This document shows positions 7,392-16,740 of a stretch of 64,000 nt of DNA, in pieces; within the stretch, counting starts at the first letter, position 1, and the number at the start of each line of letters is the position of its first letter. The notes below the pieces were generated by a model. The model had not been told where the DNA came from. It searched no databases and worked only from the letters and a program-made list of their open reading frames with translations. Source of the stretch: an uncultured Agathobaculum sp. (GTDB lineage: Bacteria; Bacillota; Clostridia; Oscillospirales; Butyricicoccaceae); contig CALWUJ010000006.1 in NCBI GenBank assembly GCA_944384725.1, positions 1-64,000 of the forward strand. The letters run 5' to 3'. Made by a program: the position numbers and the translations under genes.

Positions 7392-9278
7392 GTGGACTAT
7401 GGCAAAGCGGCTTCCGAGGTGCTCAGCAGCATCGGCGGAAAAGACAATGTGATTTCGGCGGCACATTGTGCAACACGTCTGCGTCTGGTGATCGCGGACA
7501 ACAAAAAGGTGAATAAGGACGCGCTGGAAAATGCAACGGGCGTGCAGGGTGTGTTTGAGGCGCAGGGACAACTGCAAATTATTTTTGGCACCGGCACGGT
7601 CAATAAGGTGTATGACCAGTTTATCGCGCAGTCGGGCGCGGCGGCGGTCAGCAAGGACGAGGCTAAAGCGCAGGCAGCGCAGAAGGGCAACTGGTTCCAG
7701 CGCGGCATTAAGACGTTGGGCGATATTTTTGTACCGATCATTCCGGCAATCGTGGCTTCGGGCTTCCTCATGGGTATCATGGAGTCGCTCAAGTTCATGG
7801 TTAACAACGGCTTTATCACACTCGACAGCACCAGCTCGCTGTTCGTGTTTGCCGATCTGTTTTCCAACGTAGCGTATACGTTCCTGCCGATCCTGATTGC
7901 GTTCTCGGCAGCGCAGGTGTTTGGCGGCAATCCGTTCCTTGGTGCGGTCATCGGCATGATTATGCTGCACCCCAATCTGCAAAATGCATGGACAGTGGCA
8001 ACCGAAGGCGTACATACCTATCAGGAAGTGTTCTTCGGTCTGTACAAAGTACCGCTGGTCGGCTATCAGGGTCACGTCATTCCGGTCATCATTGCGGTAT
8101 GGCTGATGTGCTTCATTGAAAAGAAGCTGCATAAAGTGGTGCCGCCGATGTTCGATCTGTTCGTCACCCCGCTGGTTTCCGTATTCGTGACTGGTTATCT
8201 GACGCTGGCTGCGATTGGCCCGGTGTTCACCACGGTTGAGAATTTTGTCATCAACGGCGTACAGTGGCTGATCGCGATCCCGTTTGGTATTGGCTCGTTC
8301 CTGATGGGCGGTCTGTATGCCACAACGGTTGTATCCGGTATCCATCATATGTACACGATCATTGACCTCGGACAGCTCAGTGCCTACGGCCTGACCTTCT
8401 GGCTGCCGCTGGCAAGCGCGGCAAACGTCGCACAGGGCGGCGCGGCGCTCGCAGTCGCCATCAAGACCAAGAACAAGAAGCTGAAATCCATGGCGCTGCC
8501 GGCTTCGCTCTCTGCGTTCATGGGTATTACGGAACCGGCTATCTTCGGCGTTAACCTGCGGTTTGTCCGTCCGTTTATTGCAGCATCTATCGGCGGTGCG
8601 TGCGGCGCCTTGTATGCTTCGATTGTCGGGCTGGGCGCAACCGGCACGGGTGTAACCGGCATCTTCGGTATCCTGCTGCACCTGCATCATCCGGTGCAGT
8701 ATATCATCACCATCGGTATTGCAACCGGCGTTGCATTCGCACTTTCGTGGCTCTTCGGCATTCCGCAGGATAAAAACGAAACCAAATCGGCACCTGCCGA
8801 GCCGGAAAAGCCGGCGGTTTCCGCGCCACAGGGAAACATCGCGCTGGTGTCTCCGCTGAGCGGCGAGGCGGTTTCGCTGGAGGAAACCAATGATCCCGCG
8901 TTCGTATCCGGAGCGCTGGGCAAGGGTGTGGCGGTAAAGCCGACGGAAAACCGCATCGTTGCCCCGTGTGATGCGACTGTATCGGCAGTCATGGGTCATG
9001 CGGTCGGTCTGGAATGCGACAACGGCGCAGAGCTGCTCATCCATGTGGGCGTGGATACGGTCAATCTGGAAGGAAAATTCTTCGCGGGTCATGTGCAGGA
9101 GGGCCAGCGCGTTAAGGCGGGCGACCTGCTGCTGGAATTTGACAGCGAGGGCATTCAAAAAGCCGGTTATCCGGTCATTACACCGGTCATTGTGACCAAC
9201 ACAGATCAATTTGCGTCGGTAGAGCCGTCCTTTGGCACGGTACAGGCCGGGAGAGATACGGTTCTGACGCTTCAGTGA
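7392..9278 (+). CDS. Sucrose-type PTS transporter subunit IIBCA
   Basis: A 628-residue glucose/sucrose-superfamily PTS permease with domains in the order IIB, IIC, IIA. The IIB phosphocysteine is Cys26 in the HCATRLR motif. Residues about 105-455 form the membrane IIC domain. The IIA phosphohistidine is His551 in LLIHVGVDTV. The protein imports and phosphorylates its sugar; sucrose is inferred from the downstream sucrose-6-phosphate hydrolase and fructokinase. The start is GTG at 7392. Control by the upstream promoter and cre-like operator is likely. Confidence 0.9.
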   Translation: MDYGKAASEVLSSIGGKDNVISAAHCATRLRLVIADNKKVNKDALENATGVQGVFEAQGQLQIIFGTGTVNKVYDQFIAQSGAAAVSKDEAKAQAAQKGNWFQRGIKTLGDIFVPIIPAIVASGFLMGIMESLKFMVNNGFITLDSTSSLFVFADLFSNVAYTFLPILIAFSAAQVFGGNPFLGAVIGMIMLHPNLQNAWTVATEGVHTYQEVFFGLYKVPLVGYQGHVIPVIIAVWLMCFIEKKLHKVVPPMFDLFVTPLVSVFVTGYLTLAAIGPVFTTVENFVINGVQWLIAIPFGIGSFLMGGLYATTVVSGIHHMYTIIDLGQLSAYGLTFWLPLASAANVAQGGAALAVAIKTKNKKLKSMALPASLSAFMGITEPAIFGVNLRFVRPFIAASIGGACGALYASIVGLGATGTGVTGIFGILLHLHHPVQYIITIGIATGVAFALSWLFGIPQDKNETKSAPAEPEKPAVSAPQGNIALVSPLSGEAVSLEETNDPAFVSGALGKGVAVKPTENRIVAPCDATVSAVMGHAVGLECDNGAELLIHVGVDTVNLEGKFFAGHVQEGQRVKAGDLLLEFDSEGIQKAGYPVITPVIVTNTDQFASVEPSFGTVQAGRDTVLTLQ

Positions 9279-9293
9279 TAGGAGAGGATCGCC

Positions 9294-10700
9294 ATGAGCA
9301 ATGCATTACAACGGGATCTCAAGCGGCTGGTGCGCCGCATCGAGCGGGAGGATGGGCCGCGTGCAGCGGCCGATCCTTTCCGGCAGCGATTCCATTTGAT
9401 GCCACCGGTCGGCTGGCTGAACGATCCCAACGGCCTGTGCCGCTGCGGGGAGTGGTACCATGTGTTTTATCAGTATGGTCCGTTTGATCCCACGGGCGGC
9501 GTCAAGATGTGGGGCCACTATCGCAGCCGCGACTTGCTGCACTGGGAACAGCTGCCGCCTATACTGTACCCCGATCAGCCATGGGATATTCACGGGGTGT
9601 ATTCCGGTTCGGCGCTGGTCGAGGACGGTACGCTGTACCTGTACTACACAGGCAACGTCAAGCATGCGGGCGATTACGATTATATTACGGCAGGGCGCGG
9701 TCATAACACCGCGCTTGCCGTGTCACGCGATGGGGTGACGGTCGAGAGCAACGAACTGCTGCTGGAAAACCGAGATTACCCATCCGATTTGACCTGCCAT
9801 GTGCGTGATCCCAAAGTCTGGGCGCAGGACGGCAAGTATTACATGGTGCTCGGTGCGCGTACCCGAGACGACCGCGGCGAGCTGCTGGTGTACGAATCGA
9901 CCGATAAGCGCAGCTGGACACATATTAATACGCTCACAACACCGGAAAAATTCGGTTATATGTGGGAGTGTCCCGACCTGTTCTGCTTGGATGGGCAGTG
10001 GTTCTTGCAGTGCTCGCCGCAGGGCGTCAAGCAGCAGGGCAACCGATTTCAAAATGTGTATACCTGTGGTTATTTCCCGCTGTACGGTGATTTCCGCGGC
10101 GAATATACACTGGGAGAATTTCAGGAGATGGACTGCGGTTTTGACTTCTATGCGCCGCAGACCTTCCTTGACGGCGACCGTCGTGTGCAGATCGGCTGGA
10201 TGGGCATGCCGGATGCGCCGTACACCAATCCGACCGTCGAACAGGGCTGGCAACATTGCCTGACCGTGCCGTGCTTGCTGCGGCGCGATGGCGATCGGCT
10301 GCTGCGCACGCCGGTGCCTGAGATTGACGCGTTGCGCGGCGCGCAGATTGCGCCGGAGGATGCGCAGGTGTTCGATATGGTTTGCCGCACGGAGCGGGCG
10401 GGCAGACTTGTCATTCGCGGCAGCGCTGTGGTAGAATGGGAGGCAGGACAGCTGCGCCTGACGCTGGATGGCGGCGGCGCTGGCCGCACCGTGCGGGTCG
10501 CATCGGTGGACACGGTCGAAACGCTGCGTGTGCTGGCGGATACTTCTTCGCTGGAAGTGTTCATCAACGGCGGGGAGCAGGTGCTGTCCACGCGCTATTA
10601 TCCTGCGCCGTATCTGCACGGCGTGACGGTTTTCGGCGCGGAGGCCGAGCTCTGGGAGATGGGCTCGCTGCAAATCACAGAGCAACAGGATGTGGAATAA
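9294..10700 (+). CDS. scrB: Sucrose-6-phosphate hydrolase (GH32)
   Basis: A 468-residue GH32 enzyme that cleaves sucrose-6-phosphate to glucose-6-phosphate and fructose in the cytoplasm. All three catalytic signatures are present: the nucleophile Asp44 in WLNDPNG, the RDPKVW motif, and the acid/base glutamate in WECPDLF. A C-terminal beta-sandwich follows from about residue 350. There is no signal peptide, which suits the intracellular phosphorylated substrate. It starts 15 bases after the PTS gene. Confidence 0.93.
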   Translation: MSNALQRDLKRLVRRIEREDGPRAAADPFRQRFHLMPPVGWLNDPNGLCRCGEWYHVFYQYGPFDPTGGVKMWGHYRSRDLLHWEQLPPILYPDQPWDIHGVYSGSALVEDGTLYLYYTGNVKHAGDYDYITAGRGHNTALAVSRDGVTVESNELLLENRDYPSDLTCHVRDPKVWAQDGKYYMVLGARTRDDRGELLVYESTDKRSWTHINTLTTPEKFGYMWECPDLFCLDGQWFLQCSPQGVKQQGNRFQNVYTCGYFPLYGDFRGEYTLGEFQEMDCGFDFYAPQTFLDGDRRVQIGWMGMPDAPYTNPTVEQGWQHCLTVPCLLRRDGDRLLRTPVPEIDALRGAQIAPEDAQVFDMVCRTERAGRLVIRGSAVVEWEAGQLRLTLDGGGAGRTVRVASVDTVETLRVLADTSSLEVFINGGEQVLSTRYYPAPYLHGVTVFGAEAELWEMGSLQITEQQDVE

Positions 10701-10702
10701 TC

Positions 10703-11563
10703 ATGCCGAAAATACAACTACTCGCACTGGATCTGGACGGAACACTGCTTGGAACAGACAGCCGCGTGTCGCGTGAAAACGCGCGCGCGGTTCGTCTTGC
10801 ACAGCAGGCGGGTGTACAGGTCGTGTTATGCACGGGTCGCAATCTGACCGAAACACGCGCGTTCAACGCGCAGCTGGATGCCTCCGCCGATTGGGCGGTC
10901 ATTACCAACGGCGCGGCGGTGATGCGCTTTTCAGACGGGGCGCAGATGGCGTTTGATGGACTGGATCGGGAAATGTGCGCCGCGGTGCGTGCAATATGCG
11001 CAAAATTTGGGCTTGATTTGTGTATATATACAGCGGATCGGTTGTATTATGGCAGGGATTTTTTGCGTTTTCTGGAAGAATTGCGCCGGCGGGGACATGT
11101 CGCCCTGAATGAAGCGGATGAGGGGTATGAGTTTGTTCCGGACAAAGCAAAGTGGGACGAGGTGGTCGCGCGCGAGGATGGGCGTATCGTTAAAGCGATT
11201 GTGCACCATCTTGATCCCGCAGAGATCGATAAAATCATGCAGGCGCTGGAGGAAACCGGGCTGTTTGAACTGACGCCGTCGGTGATGTACGGCGGCGAAC
11301 TGAAAAATGTGGAGATTAACCGCAGGGGTGTGCACAAGGGATATGCACTGGCGAAGCTTGCAGCGCAGCTGGGTTTGGATATGAATGCGGTGATGGCAAT
11401 TGGCGACAGTGACAATGATCTGACCATGCTGCAAACGGTAGGACTGGGCGTTGCCATGGCGAATGCTGCGCCGCATATTCGCGCGGCAGCCAACGCGGTG
11501 ACATTGGATAATGCGTCAGACGGTGTGGCTGCGGCGATCAAACGGTATATTTTGGAGGAATAG
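10703..11563 (+). CDS. Cof-type HAD-IIB hydrolase
   Basis: A 286-residue HAD phosphatase of the Cof subfamily. Motif I is DLDGTLL near residue 10 and the C-terminal motif IV is GDSDNDLTML. The C2-type cap domain lies between. These enzymes act on sugar phosphates or related metabolites; the substrate here is unknown. Its place between scrB and the fructokinase suggests relief of sugar-phosphate build-up. ATG 10703 follows the scrB stop by two bases. Confidence 0.85.
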   Translation: MPKIQLLALDLDGTLLGTDSRVSRENARAVRLAQQAGVQVVLCTGRNLTETRAFNAQLDASADWAVITNGAAVMRFSDGAQMAFDGLDREMCAAVRAICAKFGLDLCIYTADRLYYGRDFLRFLEELRRRGHVALNEADEGYEFVPDKAKWDEVVAREDGRIVKAIVHHLDPAEIDKIMQALEETGLFELTPSVMYGGELKNVEINRRGVHKGYALAKLAAQLGLDMNAVMAIGDSDNDLTMLQTVGLGVAMANAAPHIRAAANAVTLDNASDGVAAAIKRYILEE

Positions 11564-11565
11564 GC

Positions 11566-12528
11566 ATGAAAAAAGTGGTGGCGATCGGGGAACTGCTGAT
11601 CGACTTTGTGCCGCAGCAGAAGGGCTGCGCGTTGGACGAAGTGACGCATTTTGAGCGCGTTGCAGGCGGTGCGCCTGCCAATGTAGCGGCGGCGGTTGCG
11701 CGGCTGGGCGGTAATGCGGCCATGATCTCACAGGTGGGCGAGGATGCCTTTGGCACACACATTCTCAAGGTGCTCGCGGACAACGGCGTGGATATTTCCA
11801 CGGTGTTCCGTACAGGGCGCGCCAACACGGGGCTTGCTTTTGTCTCGCTCGATGCGACCGGTAATCGTGAGTTTTCCTTTTTCCGCAAACCCTCGGCAGA
11901 CCTGTTCCTCGATGAAGCCCAGATTCGTCCGGACATGTTCAAAGACTGCGCGGTGCTGCACTTTTGCTCGGTCGATTTGGTCGACTGGCCGGTGCGGCAG
12001 GCGCATCGGCGCGCAATCGAACTGGCGCGTGAAGCAGGTGCATTGATTTCGTTCGATCCCAATGTGCGGCTGCCGCTTTGGGATGACCCGGCGGATTGTC
12101 AGGCTGCCATCCGTGCGTTCCTGCCTTTTGCCGACTTAGTCAAGCTGTCGGATGACGAGGTCGAATTTGTCACCGGCTGCACGGATGAACGTGAGGCGGC
12201 AAAGCAGTTGTTTGCAGGCGGCTGCAAGCTGCTGCTGGTCACGCGCGGCGCGCATGGCTCGGCGGTTTACACGCCGCAGACCGAGGCGTTTACCGAAACG
12301 CTGTCCGTTCCGGTCGCCGACACGACCGGCGCGGGCGATTCGTTCATCGGCTCGTTCCTGTACCAGCTGACGCGAGACGGCATTGGTGTGGATGGTCTGT
12401 CTACGCTGCCGCAGGCGCAGCTCGAAGCCTATTTGCGCTTTTCTGCGCAGTATGCGTCGCTCACTGTGCAGCACAAGGGCGCGGTCATGGCGACGCTGGA
12501 CGAACTGAAGCAAGCGTATCCGGACTGA
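11566..12528 (+). CDS. scrK: Fructokinase, PfkB family
   Basis: A 320-residue ribokinase/PfkB sugar kinase. It has the N-terminal GELLIDFVP segment, the GG-x-PANVAAAVARLGG signature and the C-terminal DTTGAGDSF motif with the catalytic aspartate. In this operon it most likely phosphorylates the fructose released by the sucrose-6-phosphate hydrolase. It begins two bases after the HAD gene, and a strong terminator follows. Confidence 0.88.
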   Translation: MKKVVAIGELLIDFVPQQKGCALDEVTHFERVAGGAPANVAAAVARLGGNAAMISQVGEDAFGTHILKVLADNGVDISTVFRTGRANTGLAFVSLDATGNREFSFFRKPSADLFLDEAQIRPDMFKDCAVLHFCSVDLVDWPVRQAHRRAIELAREAGALISFDPNVRLPLWDDPADCQAAIRAFLPFADLVKLSDDEVEFVTGCTDEREAAKQLFAGGCKLLLVTRGAHGSAVYTPQTEAFTETLSVPVADTTGAGDSFIGSFLYQLTRDGIGVDGLSTLPQAQLEAYLRFSAQYASLTVQHKGAVMATLDELKQAYPD

Positions 12529-12566
12529 AATATACCCTGAAACGGCTTGAATCGAGCTTTGAACAA

Positions 12567-12620
12567 CACCCCGTTTATGAGACTGTATGCCATACGGTCT
12601 CATAAACGGGGTGCTTTATT
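12567..12620 (+). terminator. Terminator after the sucrose operon
   Basis: A long stem (12567-12583 with 12597-12613) is followed by CTTTATTATT. It separates the sucrose operon from the convergent ribH and may act in both directions. Confidence 0.8.
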
Positions 12621-12647
12621 ATTCTAAACAGTGCGATGATTGAATGC

Positions 12648-13109
12648 TTAAAGCTGCGGCATCAGATTGGCAAGCTCGAGCGCTGCGATGGCGGCATCCG
12701 CGCCCTTGTTGCCGGCCTTGGTGCCGGCGCGCTCGATGGCCTGCTCGATGTTCTCGGTGGTCAGCACGCCGAACGTAGTAGGCACGCCGGTTTGCAGATT
12801 GACCTGCGCCACGCCCTTGGAAACCTCGTTGCAAACATAGTCATAGTGCGAGGTCGAGCCCCGGATGACTGCACCGAGACACAGAACAGCACAATATTTC
12901 CCCGACTGCGCGAGCTTAAGCGCTGCGAGCGGGATCTCAAATGCGCCAGGAACCCAGACAAGCGTGATATTGTCTGTGTCGACGCCGTGGCGCACGAGTG
13001 TGTCCTCTGCGCCTGAGATCAGCTTGGAGACGATGAACTCATTAAAGCGCGACGCAACGATGGCGAATTTTCCTTCGCCGGCAACCAGTTTTCCTTCGAG
13101 TACCTTCAT
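12648..13109 (-). CDS. ribH: 6,7-dimethyl-8-ribityllumazine synthase
   Basis: A 153-residue lumazine synthase that condenses the ribityl pyrimidine with DHBP. Family motifs visible are FNEFI near the N-terminus, VPGAFEIP, the [18 protein letters not shown] segment that includes the active-site histidine, and [12 protein letters not shown]. It is the last gene of the rib operon, with AGGAG before the ATG. Subunits of this family assemble as pentamers or 60-mers. Confidence 0.95.
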   Translation of the reverse strand: MKVLEGKLVAGEGKFAIVASRFNEFIVSKLISGAEDTLVRHGVDTDNITLVWVPGAFEIPLAALKLAQSGKYCAVLCLGAVIRGSTSHYDYVCNEVSKGVAQVNLQTGVPTTFGVLTTENIEQAIERAGTKAGNKGADAAIAALELANLMPQL

Positions 13110-13138
13110 TATATATTCCTCCTATGGCAAAAAATTTT

Positions 13139-14347
13139 TTACAGTACATGCTTAAACAGATGGCCCATCTTGATCTGCTTGGTGCGCAGATAAAAAGCGT
13201 CATCTTCCTGCGGCGCAATCTCAATCGGCACGCGCTCGACGATCTCCACACCAAAGCCGTCGAGACCGTAGATTTTTTCCGGATTATTGGTCAGAAGGCG
13301 CAGTTCCTTTGCGCCGAGATCCTGCAAGATCTGCGCGCCGATCCAGTATTCGCGAAGATCAGGTGCAAATCCGAGCTTGACATTGGCTTCGACCGTATCC
13401 CAGCCCTGTTCCTGCAATTCGTATGCTTTCAGCTTGTTGATCAGGCCGATGCCGCGGCCTTCCTGCCGCATGTAGAGCAGCACGCCGCGGCCTTCGCGCT
13501 CGATCTGCTGCATGGCGGCTGCAAGCTGCTGACCGCAGTCGCAGCGGCGCGAGCCGAATACGTCGCCTGTCAGACATTCCGAATGTACGCGGCACAGCAG
13601 GTTTTTGCCGTCTTCGATGTCGCCTTTGACCAGTGCCACATGATGCTCGCCGGTCAGGTCGTTGATATAGCCGTAGATCTGGAACTCGCCAAAGCGGGTG
13701 GGCAGCTTGGCGCAGGCCTCGCGCACAACGTGCTTGTCGTGGCGGCGGCAGTAGTCCTGCAATGCTTTGATTGTAATAACCTTGAGTCCCCACGCTTTGG
13801 CATGTTCAAGCAGTTCGGTCGTGCGCATCATTGTACCGTCGTTGCGCATGATCTCGCAGCACAGGCCGCATTCTTCCAGCCCCGCCAGGCGGCACAGGTC
13901 GACAGTTGCCTCGGTGTGACCGTTGCGTGTCAGCACACCGCCATAGCGCGCTACCAGTGGGAATACATGGCCGGGGCGGCGCAGAGCCTCGGGTTTGGTG
14001 GACGGGTCGGCGCACATGCGGCAAGTATAGCCGCGCTCCTCGGCAGAAATGCCGGTGGTGGTATTCACATGGTCGACCGACACCGTGAACGCAGTCTGGT
14101 GGTTATCGGTGTTGACCTTGACCATCTGCTCCAGACCGAGCCGCTGAGCAACTGCTTCGCTCATCGGCGTGCAAATCAGTCCTTTTGCGTGGACGGCCAT
14201 AAAGTTGACATTCTCGGTCGTGGCGAACTGGGCGGCGCAGATCATATCGCCCTCATTTTCACGGTCTGGGTCGTCAATCGTGATGATGATGCGTCCGGCG
14301 CGCAGTTCGTCCAGCGCCTCCTCGACCGTGCAGTATTGTTGTTCCAT
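13139..14347 (-). CDS. ribBA: Bifunctional DHBP synthase / GTP cyclohydrolase II
   Basis: A 402-residue fusion. Residues 1 to about 203 are the RibB domain ([10 protein letters not shown] acidic motif, RPGHVFPL segment), which makes 3,4-dihydroxy-2-butanone 4-phosphate. Residues about 205-402 are the RibA GTP cyclohydrolase II domain, with the zinc cysteines in [18 protein letters not shown] and the QEGRGIGL motif. It supplies both precursors of riboflavin. It lies between ribE and ribH in the minus-strand operon. Confidence 0.95.
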   Translation of the reverse strand: MEQQYCTVEEALDELRAGRIIITIDDPDRENEGDMICAAQFATTENVNFMAVHAKGLICTPMSEAVAQRLGLEQMVKVNTDNHQTAFTVSVDHVNTTTGISAEERGYTCRMCADPSTKPEALRRPGHVFPLVARYGGVLTRNGHTEATVDLCRLAGLEECGLCCEIMRNDGTMMRTTELLEHAKAWGLKVITIKALQDYCRRHDKHVVREACAKLPTRFGEFQIYGYINDLTGEHHVALVKGDIEDGKNLLCRVHSECLTGDVFGSRRCDCGQQLAAAMQQIEREGRGVLLYMRQEGRGIGLINKLKAYELQEQGWDTVEANVKLGFAPDLREYWIGAQILQDLGAKELRLLTNNPEKIYGLDGFGVEIVERVPIEIAPQEDDAFYLRTKQIKMGHLFKHVL

Positions 14348-14369
14348 ATCGGTTTGTCCTCCTTTGTGC

Positions 14370-15023
14370 TCAGAACCCGTTTCGGGCCAGAAAATCCATG
14401 GTGATGCTGCTGGTGGCCGGCTTTTCAGCAGCTGTATACGGTGTAAGCAGCTTTTCTACATATTTTCCGATCACGTCGCATTCCAAATTGACTGTCTCGC
14501 CCGGCTTTTTGCCGAGCAGAATGGTCTGTGCGCCTGTGTGCGGGATGATCGAGACGGCAAAGCTGGATTCGTCTACCGCCGCGACGGTCAGGCTGACGCC
14601 GTCAATGGCGATCGAACCTTTCTCTACAATATACCGCAGCAGGGAAGTTGAGGTGCGCACCGTTACCCAAACCGCGTTATCCTCGCGTTTTTGGGACGCG
14701 ATCGTACCCGTGCCGTCGATGTGACCGGAAACGATATGACCGCCGAAACGGCCGTTCGCGGGCATCGCACGCTCCAGATTGACCGGTGAGCCGCTTTGCA
14801 GCGCGCCCAAACTCGAGCGCCGCAGCGATTCCGCCATAACGTCCGCCGAAAAGGTGTCCGATGTCATGGAGACAACGGTCAGGCATACACCGTTGGTGGC
14901 GATGCTGTCACCGAGTTTGGTGTCTTCCAGCACGGTTTTGGCCGCAATGGTGAGCCGCGCACCTGCCGCGCCGCGCTCGATGCGGCGTACCGTGCCGATC
15001 TCCTCAATGATGCCGGTAAACAT
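14370..15023 (-). CDS. ribE: Riboflavin synthase alpha subunit
   Basis: A 217-residue riboflavin synthase beginning [12 protein letters not shown], the family signature. It is made of two homologous lumazine-binding barrels: GVCLTVV with [10 protein letters not shown] in the first, GVSLTV and [10 protein letters not shown] in the second. It dismutates two lumazine molecules into riboflavin and the pyrimidine. It starts one base after the ribD stop. Confidence 0.95.
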   Translation of the reverse strand: MFTGIIEEIGTVRRIERGAAGARLTIAAKTVLEDTKLGDSIATNGVCLTVVSMTSDTFSADVMAESLRRSSLGALQSGSPVNLERAMPANGRFGGHIVSGHIDGTGTIASQKREDNAVWVTVRTSTSLLRYIVEKGSIAIDGVSLTVAAVDESSFAVSIIPHTGAQTILLGKKPGETVNLECDVIGKYVEKLLTPYTAAEKPATSSITMDFLARNGF

Positions 15024-15024
15024 T

Positions 15025-16110
15025 TCACAGCCCCCCCTCGATCAGAAAATCTTCGCCCAGCGGCGCAACAGTGACATTTTTAAGCGCTATCGCATCTGCC
15101 ATGCGGGCAAATCCCGCGCCGCCCAGCGGTGTTTTAGCGGTCGCGCCGCCGATGAGTTTGGGGGCGATGTACGCCTGCACCTTGTGGACGATGCCCGCTT
15201 CGAGCGCTGCGAACGCGAGTTCCGCTCCGCCCTCGAGCAGGATGCTGTCCAGTCCGTGTGCACCGAGTTGGCGCATCAGATCGTTTAGATCAACTTTTCC
15301 GCGTTTCTCCTTGCACAGCACCAGATGTGCGCCCGCCTTTTTAAGTGCCGCAGCGCGCTCGTTCCATTGGGTCACGGCGATAACGGTGTCGATCTCGCGG
15401 GCGGTGCGGATGAGCTGACAGTCCAGTGGTGTGCGCGCATGGCTGTCGCAGATGATGCGATAGGGGTTGCGTCCGCCCTCGATACGACAGGTGAGCAGCG
15501 GATCATCTGCCAGCACAGTGCCAACGCCGACCATGATGCCGGACAGGCGTGCACGCGTTTCGTGCACATGATGGCGGGCGGCTTCGCCCGTCACCCAGCG
15601 GCTGTCGCCCGACACGGCAGCAATCTTACCGTCCAGCGTCATGGCATATTTGAGCACAACGTAGGGCGTTTTGTTTGTGATGTAGTGGAAGAATACCTCG
15701 TTGAGCCGACGGCATTCATCCTCGCAGATGCCAGTTTCGACTGGGATGCCCGCGCTCCGCAGGATTTCCGCGCCCTTGCCCGCGACCAGCGGGTTCGCAT
15801 CCAGACAGCCGACGAATACGCGTCCGATATGGTGCTCGATGATGGCGTCCGTGCAGGGCGGGGTACGCCCCCAGTGGCAGCACGGCTCGAGCGTGACGTA
15901 TAAATCGGCGCCCGCCGGGTCTTCCACGCAGTTTTTCAGCGCATTTCGCTCGGCATGCAAGCCGCCGCAGTATTCGTGCCAGCCCTCACCGATGATACGT
16001 CCGTCTTTGACGATGATACAGCCGACCATCGGGTTGGGGCTGACATGTCCTGCGCCGCGTGCGGCCAGTTCAAGCGCGCGGCGCATGTAAATTTCTTTTT
16101 GGTTTTGCAA
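15025..16110 (-). CDS. ribD: Riboflavin biosynthesis deaminase/reductase RibD
   Basis: A 361-residue bifunctional enzyme. The N-terminal deaminase carries the zinc motif HAERNAL and the PCCHWGRTPPC cysteines. The C-terminal reductase begins near residue 148 with the KYAMTLDGKIA segment. The frame is open far upstream into the riboswitch, so the start was set at TTG 16110: GAGGTGAT lies just before it, giving the N-terminus MQNQKEIYMRRALELA, which aligns with the usual RibD start. It is the first gene of the operon and lies behind the FMN riboswitch and terminator. Confidence 0.92.
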   Translation of the reverse strand: MQNQKEIYMRRALELAARGAGHVSPNPMVGCIIVKDGRIIGEGWHEYCGGLHAERNALKNCVEDPAGADLYVTLEPCCHWGRTPPCTDAIIEHHIGRVFVGCLDANPLVAGKGAEILRSAGIPVETGICEDECRRLNEVFFHYITNKTPYVVLKYAMTLDGKIAAVSGDSRWVTGEAARHHVHETRARLSGIMVGVGTVLADDPLLTCRIEGGRNPYRIICDSHARTPLDCQLIRTAREIDTVIAVTQWNERAAALKKAGAHLVLCKEKRGKVDLNDLMRQLGAHGLDSILLEGGAELAFAALEAGIVHKVQAYIAPKLIGGATAKTPLGGAGFARMADAIALKNVTVAPLGEDFLIEGGL

Positions 16111-16153
16111 CCGGATCACCTCGCCAGAACAGTCTTTCTCAGGCTGTGAGATA

Positions 16154-16187
16154 CAAAAACACCCCGAAAGCGGATGCTTCGGGGTGT
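16154..16187 (-). terminator. Attenuator terminator of the rib leader
   Basis: On the minus strand an 11-12 bp stem (arms at 16159-16170 and 16176-16187) is followed by five T (16158-16154). It lies between the FMN aptamer and the ribD start, as expected for the expression platform of a transcription-terminating riboswitch. Confidence 0.88.
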
Positions 16188-16275
16188 AAAACGCAGAAAA
16201 TAAAAAATCTGAAACACAATCATGCGTTTCAGAACAGCAAATAAACGGAAACGGAGGTTGATCCGCTTTCCGCAC

Positions 16276-16398
16276 ATTCTTCTTTCATCCAGACTATACT
16301 GTCGACCTCGGAATTTCACCGAATCATGCATTCGCTTGAAAAAGCGTCCGCTCGCGGGCTGTACCGCCGGTAGGGAATTGCACCCTGCCCTGAAGAAT
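16276..16398 (-). ncRNA. FMN riboswitch (RFN element)
   Basis: Read on the minus strand, the conserved RFN blocks appear in order: AGGGCAGGGTG, CCCTACCGGCGGT, AGCCCGCGAGCG, TTCGGTGAAATTCCGAGG, TCGAC and AGTCTGGATG. The P1 stem is closed by ATTCTTC (16398-16392) and GAAGAAT (16282-16276). FMN binding should favour the downstream terminator and shut off ribD-ribE-ribBA-ribH. Confidence 0.96.
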
Positions 16399-16444
16399 CC
16401 TGATATTCGGTTTTAGCACAGCAGTCCACTGCTTTGCTGAACAC

Positions 16445-16473
16445 AGTATATACCCGTCCGAAAGAGAATGCAA
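16445..16473 (-). promoter_or_regulatory. Sigma-A promoter of the rib operon
   Basis: On the minus strand TTGCAT (16473-16468) and TATACT (16450-16445) are separated by 17 bases, about 45 bases before the riboswitch aptamer. Confidence 0.8.
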
Positions 16474-16494
16474 GTACTTTGTGAAAAAATATGT

Positions 16495-16516
16495 GGAGGC
16501 GGCCTTGACCGCCTCC
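16495..16516. repeat. GC-rich inverted repeat
   Basis: An 8-bp perfect inverted repeat (16495-16502 with 16509-16516, GGAGGCGG arm) lies in the gap between the divergent rib and lepA promoters. No adjoining T run was seen, and its function is unknown. The rest of 16517-16669 shows nothing recognisable. Confidence 0.4.
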
Positions 16517-16669
16517 GCCGTTGGGAAGAGTATAAGAAAAGAGAAAAGAAGATGGCTTGCTTACGGTTTTATTATAGCGCAGTCGCATCAAATCCAAAGC
16601 AAAACCAAATCAAATTTGTGCAAAAAAACAGAACAAGGACAGGGGAGCAGGGAAACCGGAAAAGAACGC

Positions 16670-16698
16670 TTGTGAGACGGACGGGAACGTGTTATAAT
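16670..16698 (+). promoter_or_regulatory. Sigma-A promoter of lepA
   Basis: TTGTGA (16670-16675) and a perfect TATAAT (16693-16698) are 17 bases apart, 42 bases before the lepA start. Confidence 0.8.
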
Positions 16699-16740
16699 AT
16701 TTCCATATTGCTATTATGGAACAGATAAGGAGCTTTCGGG

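Noticed and set aside
7308..9209. A 633-codon open frame antisense to the sucrose PTS gene
   Set aside because: Composition is dominated by Arg, Gln, His and Cys, as expected from the reverse of a membrane protein gene; no family match.
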